Shown: positions 5,036 to 10,308 of the stretch, one piece after another
Position numbering within the stretch: the first letter of the stretch is position 1
How the letters are laid out: each line of letters opens with the position of its first letter
Assembly (NCBI GenBank): GCA_050249835.1
Contig: JBFWPT010000081.1
Coordinates: forward strand, 1-10,308
Origin: Miltoncostaea sp050249835
GTDB taxonomy: Bacteria > Actinomycetota > Thermoleophilia > Miltoncostaeales > Miltoncostaeaceae
Length of the DNA: 10,308 nt
Direction of reading: 5' to 3'
The notes under the pieces: model-generated
Seen by the model: only the letters and a program-made list of their open reading frames with translations
What the model was told of the DNA's origin: nothing
Database searches by the model: none
Translations under genes and position numbers: made by a program

Positions 5036-6825
5036 CCCTCCAGTTCCTCCGAGGCGTCGAGCCAGGCGGCCTCGGCCGCCTCGCGCTCGTCCCCCAGCGC
5101 CTGGAGCGCGCCGGTCAGCTCGCGCAGGCGCTCGTGGTCCGTGGCGTGGGCGGCCATCTGCTGGTGCAGGTCGGCCTCGCGGGCGGCGAGGCGGTCCAGG
5201 TCGCGCTCGGCCCGCTCCGCGCGCTTGCGCGCGTCGCGCAGGGCGGCGCCGCGCGGGCGCTCCCCGGCCGGCGCGCGGGGGGCGGGCGCCGCCGCGGCCT
5301 CGGCCTCCCCGCGGCGCAGCGCGACGTACTGGTCGACGCCGCCCGGCAGGTGGCGGATGCGGCCGTCGCCCATCAGGGCGTGGACGTCGTCGCACACGCG
5401 CTCCACGAACCAGCGGTCGTGGCTCACCGCCACCAGCGTTCCGGGCCACCCGTCGAGCAGGTCCTCCAGCGCGGTGAGCGTCTCGATGTCGAGGTCGTTG
5501 GTCGGCTCGTCCAGCAGCAGCACGTTCGGCTCGTCCATGAGCAGCCGCATGAGCTGCAGGCGGCGGCGCTCGCCGCCCGACAGGTCGCGCACCTGCGTGC
5601 GCTGGCGGGGGCCGCCGAAGCCGAAGCGCTCGGCCATCTGGCCCGCGGTCAGCTCGCGGCCGTCGCCGAGCCGGGTGCGCAGCCGCACGGCCTCCAGGGC
5701 CTCGATGACGCGCAGGGACCCGTCGAGCTCGACGGTGTCCTGCGACAGGTGGGCGAGGCGGACGGTCTGGCCGCGCTCCACGGTGCCCGAGGCCGGCTCC
5801 AGGGTCCCGTCCAGCAGTCGCAGCAGGGTCGTCTTGCCGGCGCCGTTCACGCCGAGCACCGCCAGCCGGTCGCCCGGCCCGAGCCGCCAGGTCACCCGGT
5901 CCAGGATCGTGCGCTCCCCGCGCCGGGCGGTGACGTCCTCCAGGTCGAGCACCCGGGCGCCCAGCCGCGCGGTGGCGAAGCGCAGGAGCTCGGCGCGGTC
6001 GCGCGGCTCCGGGACATCGGCGATGAGGGCGTTGGCCGCCTCGATGCGGAAGCGCGGCTTGGACGTCCGCGCCGGCGGCCCGCGCCGCAGCCAGGCCAGC
6101 TCCTTGCGCAGCAGGTTCCGCCGCCGCTCCTCGTGGGCGGCCCGCAGGCGCTCGCGCTCGGCCCGGGCGAGCACCCATGCGGCGTAGCCGCCCTCGTACT
6201 GGTGGACCTCCCCGTCGGAGACCTCCCAGGTCGCCGTGCAGACGGCGTCCAGGAACCAGCGGTCGTGGGTCACCACCACGAGAGCGCCGCGCCGGGCCGC
6301 GAGGTGCCCGGCGAGCCAGTCGACGCCCTCGATGTCGAGATGGTTGGTCGGCTCGTCCAGCAGGAGCAGCTCCGGGCCGTCGATCAGCAGGCGGGCCAGG
6401 GCCACCCGGCGCCGCTCGCCGCCGGACAGGGTCGCCACCGGGGTGTCCAGGCCGCGGGCGAAGCGCGTGACGGCCACCCCGCCCAGCAGCCCGTCGAGCA
6501 CCGCCCGGAAGGCGGCGTCGCCGGCCCACTCGTGGTCGGCGCGCCCGCCCACGAGCTCCTCGCCGACGGTGCGGGCGGGGTCGAGCTCGTCGCCCTGGCC
6601 GATCAGCGCCAGCGACAGGCCGCCCTCGTGCACCACGCGGCCGGCGTCCGGCTGCTGGAGGCCCGCGATGAGGCGCAGCAGCGTCGACTTGCCGTCGCCG
6701 TTGCGGCCGACGACGCCGATGCGGTCGCCCGCCTCGACGCCCAGCGAGACGTCCTGGAGGACCGTGCGCGCGGCGTACCGCGCGCCGGCGCCGCTCAGGT
6801 TGACGAGGTTGCGGGCGGGGGGCAC
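5032..6825 (-). CDS. ABC-F family ATPase, Uup-like
   Basis: Soluble tandem ABC ATPase of the ABC-F family, whose members act on the ribosome, relieving stalling or conferring ribosome protection; it has no membrane domain. 597 residues. Seen: first Walker A GRNGDGKST (40-48), signature LSGGERRR (133-140), Walker B LLLLDEPTNHLD (153-164) and H-loop THDRW; an interdomain linker (about 220-290) rich in Arg/Glu and containing ELAWLRRGPPAR; second Walker A GVNGAGKTT (325-333), signature LSGGERRR (415-422), LLLDEPTNDLD (436-446) and SHDRW. An Ala/Pro spacer then leads to a charged C-terminal helical hairpin (about 520-597), as in Uup. Both catalytic Glu residues are intact. GTG 6825 is the first start; the Shine-Dalgarno is weak. 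It follows the alcohol dehydrogenase by 19 nt and is probably co-transcribed with it. An antibiotic-resistance role is not indicated by sequence alone. Confidence 0.94.
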   Translation of the reverse strand: MPPARNLVNLSGAGARYAARTVLQDVSLGVEAGDRIGVVGRNGDGKSTLLRLIAGLQQPDAGRVVHEGGLSLALIGQGDELDPARTVGEELVGGRADHEWAGDAAFRAVLDGLLGGVAVTRFARGLDTPVATLSGGERRRVALARLLIDGPELLLLDEPTNHLDIEGVDWLAGHLAARRGALVVVTHDRWFLDAVCTATWEVSDGEVHQYEGGYAAWVLARAERERLRAAHEERRRNLLRKELAWLRRGPPARTSKPRFRIEAANALIADVPEPRDRAELLRFATARLGARVLDLEDVTARRGERTILDRVTWRLGPGDRLAVLGVNGAGKTTLLRLLDGTLEPASGTVERGQTVRLAHLSQDTVELDGSLRVIEALEAVRLRTRLGDGRELTAGQMAERFGFGGPRQRTQVRDLSGGERRRLQLMRLLMDEPNVLLLDEPTNDLDIETLTALEDLLDGWPGTLVAVSHDRWFVERVCDDVHALMGDGRIRHLPGGVDQYVALRRGEAEAAAAPAPRAPAGERPRGAALRDARKRAERAERDLDRLAAREADLHQQMAAHATDHERLRELTGALQALGDEREAAEAAWLDASEELEG

Positions 6826-6844
6826 GGCCCCGCATCCTGCCGCG

Positions 6845-7849
6845 TCAGACGCCGGTCAGCAGGACCGCCGCGCCCGCGACCGCGCCGTCGCGCAGCCGTG
6901 CGAGGGCGGTGTTGGCGTCCTCCAGGGGGTGCGTCTCGTACTCGGTCGTGACCGGGATGCGGGCCGCGGTCTCCAGGAATCCGGCCGCGTCGGCGCGGGT
7001 GACGTTGGCGACCGAGCGCAGGACCCGCTCGCCCCAGAGCAGCTCGTAGGGGAACTCCGGGACGTGGTCGAGGTGGATCGCGTTGACCACCACCGACCCG
7101 CCGGGGCCGACCGCGCGGAGGGCCGACACGACGACGGCGCCGGCCGGGGCGAACGTGATGGCCGCGTCGAGGGGCGCGGGCGGCGCCTCGTCGTAGCCGC
7201 CGGTCCAGGCGGCGCCGAGGGCGGCGGCCCGGGCGCGGTCCCGGTCGCCGCGCGTATGGACCGAGACGATGCAGCCGCGGTCGCGGGCCTCCTGCAGCAC
7301 GCACAGGGCGGAGGCCCCGAAGCCGAACAGCCCCAGCCGGTCGCCCGGCCCGGCGCCGGAGAGCTCGAGGGCCCGGTGGCCGATGACCCCGCCGCAGAGC
7401 AGCGGGGCCAGCGCGGCGGCGTCCGGCCCCTCGGGCAGCCGGGCGGCCGTGTCGGCGCGCACCAGCATGAGGTCGGCGAAGCCGCCGTCGTGGTCCCAGC
7501 CGGTGAAGGTCGCCTGCGCGCAGAGGTTCTCGCGCCCCGCGAGGCAGAACCGGCAGCGGCCGCACGACGACGCGAGCCAGTAGGCGCCGGCCCGGTCGCC
7601 CTCCCGCCACCCCTCCGTGCCCGGCCCGCGCGCGGCCACCCGCCCCACCGCCTGGTGGCCGGGGACCACCCGCAACCGGCGGGGCGCGATGTCGCCCTCG
7701 GCGATCTGCAGGTCGGTGCGGCAGACCGCGCACGCCTCCACCGCCAGCAGCAGCTCGCCGGGGCCCGGCCGCGGGTCCGGGCGGTCCTCCTCCACGAGGG
7801 GCCCCGCGCCGTCCGCAGGGCCCGGTTCGCGCAGCGCCATCGCCCTCAT
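6845..7849 (-). CDS. Zinc-dependent alcohol dehydrogenase (TIGR02822-like, MDR superfamily)
   Basis: Medium-chain NAD(P)-dependent zinc alcohol dehydrogenase, 334 residues, cytoplasmic; it probably interconverts an alcohol and an aldehyde, with substrate unknown. Seen: catalytic zinc ligands Cys43 (CAVCRTD), His65 (VPGHQAVG) and Cys152 (LLCGGVIG); structural zinc cysteines 96, 99, 102 and 110 in SCGRCRFCLAGRENLC; Rossmann motif FGFGASA (175-181); and TGWDHDGGFADL, typical of this subfamily. The position after the active-site His is Gln rather than Glu. Of two ATGs, 7849 gives MRAMALREPG, the usual N-terminus, and is preferred over 7840. No Shine-Dalgarno is visible; a -10-like CATACT sits 6 nt before the ATG, so the mRNA may be leaderless. 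The gene is divergent from isocitrate lyase and shares with it a region holding CRP-like sites. The downstream ABC-F gene is likely in the same transcript. Confidence 0.93.
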   Translation of the reverse strand: MRAMALREPGPADGAGPLVEEDRPDPRPGPGELLLAVEACAVCRTDLQIAEGDIAPRRLRVVPGHQAVGRVAARGPGTEGWREGDRAGAYWLASSCGRCRFCLAGRENLCAQATFTGWDHDGGFADLMLVRADTAARLPEGPDAAALAPLLCGGVIGHRALELSGAGPGDRLGLFGFGASALCVLQEARDRGCIVSVHTRGDRDRARAAALGAAWTGGYDEAPPAPLDAAITFAPAGAVVVSALRAVGPGGSVVVNAIHLDHVPEFPYELLWGERVLRSVANVTRADAAGFLETAARIPVTTEYETHPLEDANTALARLRDGAVAGAAVLLTGV

Positions 7850-7855
7850 CCGGCG

Positions 7856-7861
7856 AGTATG
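7856..7861 (-). promoter_or_regulatory. Candidate -10 element for a leaderless alcohol dehydrogenase mRNA
   Basis: The minus strand reads CATACT (4 of 6 to TATAAT) with exactly 6 nt between it and the ATG at 7849, so the start codon would itself be at or next to +1. A poor -35 (GTGAAC, 7886-7881) is 19 nt upstream. Lack of a ribosome binding site supports leaderless initiation, which is common in Actinomycetota. The assignment is tentative. Confidence 0.4.
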
Positions 7862-7900
7862 ACCCCGGCCTGCACGGAAAGTTCACACGACTTCGCGCGA

Positions 7901-7918
7901 TCGTGACAGAAATCACGA
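7901..7918. promoter_or_regulatory. CRP/GlxR-like operator, site 1
   Basis: TCGTGACAGAAATCACGA has perfect 6-bp inverted arms around a 6-nt centre and contains the GTGA-N6-TCAC core recognised by CRP/FNR-family regulators, including actinobacterial GlxR/Crp. Its centre is about 60.5 bp upstream of the dehydrogenase ATG, close to the -61.5 of class I CRP promoters if that mRNA is leaderless. GlxR is named for control of the glyoxylate bypass in Corynebacterium, and isocitrate lyase is the gene on the other side. The regulator itself is not in the window. Confidence 0.65.
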
Positions 7919-7955
7919 ATAGGGCGGGACCGGGGAGGACACCCGTGCCTGGCCG

Positions 7956-7979
7956 GGATCCCGCTTCCCGAGCGGGTCC
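7956..7979. repeat. GC-rich inverted repeat (possible hairpin) between the two operators
   Basis: CCCGCT (7960-7965) and AGCGGG (7971-7976) pair perfectly around a TCCCG loop. GGA (7956-7958) and TCC (7977-7979) extend the stem to 9 bp across one bulged T. There is no T run on either strand, so it does not look like an intrinsic terminator. It ends exactly where the second operator begins. If lyase transcription starts near 8033, the hairpin is not in that mRNA. Confidence 0.45.
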
Positions 7980-7997
7980 TCGTGCCGCTTGTCACGA
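7980..7997. promoter_or_regulatory. CRP/GlxR-like operator, site 2
   Basis: TCGTGCCGCTTGTCACGA differs from site 1 by a single base in the two 6-bp arms (TCGTGC instead of TCGTGA) and has the same 6-nt spacing. It also fits GTG-N6-G-N-CAC, the form I recall for Streptomyces Crp. The centres of the two sites are 79 bp apart. Its right arm touches the position expected for the -35 of the lyase promoter (around 7998-8003), where no -35 hexamer is recognisable. That is what an activator-dependent class II promoter would look like; repression by steric block is equally possible. Confidence 0.6.
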
Positions 7998-8020
7998 GCA
8001 ATTCGGCCTCCGCGGGGCCG

Positions 8021-8026
8021 TACACT
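8021..8026 (+). promoter_or_regulatory. Candidate -10 element of the isocitrate lyase promoter
   Basis: TACACT (4 of 6 to TATAAT) lies 32 nt before the ATG and would put the transcript start near 8033, giving a leader of about 26 nt. No -35 is found at normal spacing; the TTGTCA at 7989-7994 is 26 nt away and lies inside operator site 2. Confidence 0.4.
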
Positions 8027-8058
8027 CCGCGGGCTTGTAGTCGACTGGGGGGCGTGAC

Positions 8059-10308
8059 ATGGGGGCGTTCGAGGACGACATCCAGGAGATCCAGGAGTTC
8101 ATGGACGGGGACCGGTTCTCCGCCACGACCCGGGTCTTCGCGGCGCGGCAGGTGGCCGAGCAGGTCGGCACCGTGCCGCAGGAGTACACGATCGCGCGGG
8201 ACGCGGCGGCGCAGTTCTACGACCTGCTGCGCGCGAAGTTCTCCAAGGGCGAGTCGATCACCAGCTTCGGGCCGTACTCGCCCGGGCAGGTGGTGCAGAT
8301 GAAGCGGGCCGGCATCGAGGGCATCTACCTCGGCGGCTGGGCCACCTCGGCCAAGGGCTCGACGAACGAGGACCCCGGCCCGGACCTGGCGAGCTACCCC
8401 CTGAGCCAGGTGCCGGAGGAGGCCGCCGGCCTCGTACGAGCGCTCCTGACGGCCGACAAGAACCAGCGCTTCGCCCGCGCCCGCATGACCGACGCCGAGC
8501 GCGCCTCCACCCCCGAGGTGGACTTCCGGCCGTTCATCATCGCCGACGCCGACACCGGTCACGGTGGTGACGCGCACGTCCGCAACCTCGTCCGCCGCTT
8601 CGTCGAGGCGGGCGTCCCCGGGTACCACATCGAGGACCAGAAGCCCGGCGCCAAGAAGTGCGGCCACCAGGGCGGCAAGGTGCTCGTGCCCTCCGACGAG
8701 CAGATCAAGCGCCTCGCGGCCGCCCGCTTCCAGCTCGACATCATGGGCGTCCCGGGCATCATCGTCGCCCGCACCGACGCCGAGGCGGCCAACCTCCTCG
8801 ACTCGGCCGGCGACGAGCGCGACCAGCCGTTCATCCTCGGCGTCACCAACACCTCGGTGCCGAGCTACAAGGCCGCGTACCTCGCGATCATCCGCCGCCT
8901 CAACGCGCAGGGCGTGAGCGAGCTGCAGGGCCACCTGATCTACGCCGTCTCGGACGACGAGTACGCGCACGCCGACGCCTGGCTCGCCGAGGCCGGCGTC
9001 ACGGCCGTCGCCGACGAGGCCGCCGCGAACTACGCCAAGGGCACGGCCGGCACGTCGGAGCAGGTGCTCGACCACGTCGCCGACCGGTTCCTCGCCGCAT
9101 GGCAGGCCGACGCCGGCCTCAAGACCCTCGGCGCCGCGGTCGCCGACCAGATCGCCTTCCGCAGCGACGAGGAGTCGGCCCCCGACATCTCCGTCGAGGA
9201 GTGGAACACGTTCTCCTCCCGCGCCTCGTGGTGGGACATCCGCAAGAAGGCCCGCGAGCTGGACGTGGACGTCATCTGGGACGCCGAGCTGGCCCAGACC
9301 CCGGAGGGCTACTACCAGATCCAGGGCGGCATCCCGTACGCCGTCGCCAAGTCGCTCGCGGCCGCGCCGTTCGCCGACCTGCTCTGGATGGAGACCAAGA
9401 CCGCGGACCTGAAGGACGCGAAGGAGTTCGCGGACGCGATCCACGAGGTCTTCCCGGACCAGATGCTCGCCTACAACCTGTCGCCGTCCTTCAACTGGGA
9501 CACGACCGGCATGAGCGACGACGAGATGCGCCAGTTCCCGATCGAGCTCGGGAAGATGGGCTTCGTCTTCAACTTCATGACCTACGGCGGCCACCAGATC
9601 GACGGCCTCGCGGCCGAGGAGTTCACGACGGCGCTGCGCGAGGACGGCATGCTCGCCCTGGCGCGCCTGCAGCGGAAGTTCCGCCTGCTGGAGTCGCCGT
9701 ACCGCACCCCGCAGACCCTGGTCGGCGGCCCGCGCGCCGACGCCGCCCTCATGGCGGTGTCCGGCCAGACGGCCACCACCAAGGCCATGGGCGAGGGCTC
9801 GACGCAGAGCCAGCACCTGGTCCAGACCGAGGTCCCGCCGAAGACGCTCGCCGGCTGGCTCGAGGAGTGGGGCGCCTACAACCAGATCACCAAGCCGCTG
9901 CGCGTGCGCCTGCGCCCGCACACGGCCGGCACCGACCTGCTCGAGCTCGCCGTCGTCGATGAGAAGGACGAGAAGCTCGCGAACATCGTCTTCACGACGA
10001 TCCAGGACCGCCGCGGCCACGTGATCCTGTCGGTGCGCGACCAGAACACCTTCGACACCACGCTGCGCCGCAAGCGCCTCATGACGCTGCTGCACCTGTT
10101 CCTGATCCACCGCTACAAGGTCGACGCGATCCACTACCTCACGCCGACCGAGGACAACCACGCCGCCGCGGCCTCCATGACCAAGCGCGGCCTGTTCTCC
10201 AACGTGCAGGACGAGGTCGGCGACATCATCGTCGCGGACATCGACCGGGCCTACGTCGGCAAGCTCGTCGCCAGCGACTCGGCCGAGCGCAAGGAGCTCA
10301 TCACCACC
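8059..10308 (+). CDS. aceA: Isocitrate lyase, long ICL2 type, nearly complete at right edge
   Basis: Cleaves isocitrate to glyoxylate and succinate, the first step of the glyoxylate bypass used for growth on acetate or fatty acids; cytoplasmic, Mg2+-dependent. Exactly 750 codons fit in the window and the reading frame is still open. Seen: ITSFGPYSPGQVVQMKRAGIEGIYLGGWATSAKG in the N-terminal part, the metal-site DADTGHGG (about 162-169), the catalytic signature KKCGH (199-203, Cys201), IIVARTDAEA, then TPEGYYQIQGGIPYAIAKSLA-like and YNLSPSFNWD substrate motifs, ending in a C-terminal domain with VRDQNTF and VTPTEDN-like blocks. Length and order match Mycobacterium tuberculosis ICL2, whose C-terminal domain mediates allosteric activation by acetyl-CoA. 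That protein ends only a few residues after the motif where this window stops, so very little is missing. ATG 8059 is fixed by an in-frame TAG at 8038-8040; the ribosome binding site is a plain G run. Confidence 0.96.
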   Translation, partial: MGAFEDDIQEIQEFMDGDRFSATTRVFAARQVAEQVGTVPQEYTIARDAAAQFYDLLRAKFSKGESITSFGPYSPGQVVQMKRAGIEGIYLGGWATSAKGSTNEDPGPDLASYPLSQVPEEAAGLVRALLTADKNQRFARARMTDAERASTPEVDFRPFIIADADTGHGGDAHVRNLVRRFVEAGVPGYHIEDQKPGAKKCGHQGGKVLVPSDEQIKRLAAARFQLDIMGVPGIIVARTDAEAANLLDSAGDERDQPFILGVTNTSVPSYKAAYLAIIRRLNAQGVSELQGHLIYAVSDDEYAHADAWLAEAGVTAVADEAAANYAKGTAGTSEQVLDHVADRFLAAWQADAGLKTLGAAVADQIAFRSDEESAPDISVEEWNTFSSRASWWDIRKKARELDVDVIWDAELAQTPEGYYQIQGGIPYAVAKSLAAAPFADLLWMETKTADLKDAKEFADAIHEVFPDQMLAYNLSPSFNWDTTGMSDDEMRQFPIELGKMGFVFNFMTYGGHQIDGLAAEEFTTALREDGMLALARLQRKFRLLESPYRTPQTLVGGPRADAALMAVSGQTATTKAMGEGSTQSQHLVQTEVPPKTLAGWLEEWGAYNQITKPLRVRLRPHTAGTDLLELAVVDEKDEKLANIVFTTIQDRRGHVILSVRDQNTFDTTLRRKRLMTLLHLFLIHRYKVDAIHYLTPTEDNHAAAASMTKRGLFSNVQDEVGDIIVADIDRAYVGKLVASDSAERKELITT

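Noticed and set aside
5032..6825. ABC-F protein as an antibiotic resistance determinant
   Set aside because: The linker and C-terminal hairpin look Uup-like, and nothing in sequence or context specifies ribosome protection against drugs.
3718..6951. 1077-codon plus-strand open frame
   Set aside because: It crosses the DGPF, CbiM and ABC-F genes in wrong frames and shows only low-complexity Arg/Gly/Pro sequence.
7872..7890. A third CRP-like site
   Set aside because: Only one half (TCACA at 7883-7887) is present; the opposite arm at the right spacing does not match.
7989..7994. TTGTCA as a -35 for the lyase promoter
   Set aside because: The spacing to TACACT at 8021 is 26 nt, far from the usual 16-18, and the hexamer lies within the palindrome.
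7846..10161. 771-codon open frame on the minus strand opposite isocitrate lyase
   Set aside because: It is the antisense shadow of a strongly recognised gene; its composition (Arg/Leu/Val/Gly/His rich, no motifs) is what GC-rich third positions produce.

Overview
The window is very GC-rich chromosomal DNA, with G or C at almost every third codon position and GTG starts on several genes. The gene set points to a high-GC Actinomycetota, possibly a Thermoleophilia-like lineage: a mycobacterial-type long isocitrate lyase, an actinobacterial RecQ-like helicase, an ECF42 sigma factor with its DGPF partner, and a TIGR02822-like alcohol dehydrogenase. The taxon is an inference from protein style; there is no rRNA here. 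I see no tRNA, insertion sequence, CRISPR array, prophage or origin. The window is almost fully coding. The longest gap is 209 bp (7850-8058), and it is dense with sites.

Left part (1-4013, all minus strand). In transcription order there is a DGPF/YciI-like protein (4013-3582) and an ECF42 sigma factor (to 2305), which overlap and look translationally coupled. They sit behind a sequence that resembles the ECF42 promoter I recall from the literature. Next is a small four-helix DUF4396 membrane protein (2254-1805) with a poly-His tail. It has its own promoter, overlapped by a near-perfect RcnR/CsoR-family operator (TACT-G7-AGTA). Last is a RecQ-like helicase (1775 to beyond the left edge).

Middle (4130-5035, plus strand). 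A fused CbiM-CbiN/NikN-type cobalt/nickel ECF transport protein stands alone, with no CbiQ or CbiO partner. It is divergent from the DGPF gene and convergent with the ABC-F gene; the two convergent stop codons overlap.

Right part. A zinc alcohol dehydrogenase (7849-6845) and an ABC-F ATPase (6825-5032) form a minus-strand pair 19 nt apart. They are divergent from a long ICL2-type isocitrate lyase (8059 to the right edge), which is complete except perhaps for its last few residues. The shared 209-bp region carries two almost identical palindromes (TCGTGM-N6-TCACGA) of CRP/GlxR type. One is about 60 bp upstream of the dehydrogenase start, and the other abuts the expected -35 of the lyase promoter.

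The strongest leads are: (1) the paired CRP/GlxR-like sites that could co-regulate glyoxylate-bypass entry with an alcohol dehydrogenase/ABC-F operon; (2) the DUF4396 His-tailed membrane protein under an RcnR-type operator, a candidate metal or aldehyde detoxification protein of unknown function; (3) the solitary CbiMN near it; and (4) the apparent ECF42 autoregulatory promoter. I found no clearly new multi-gene defence or mobile system.
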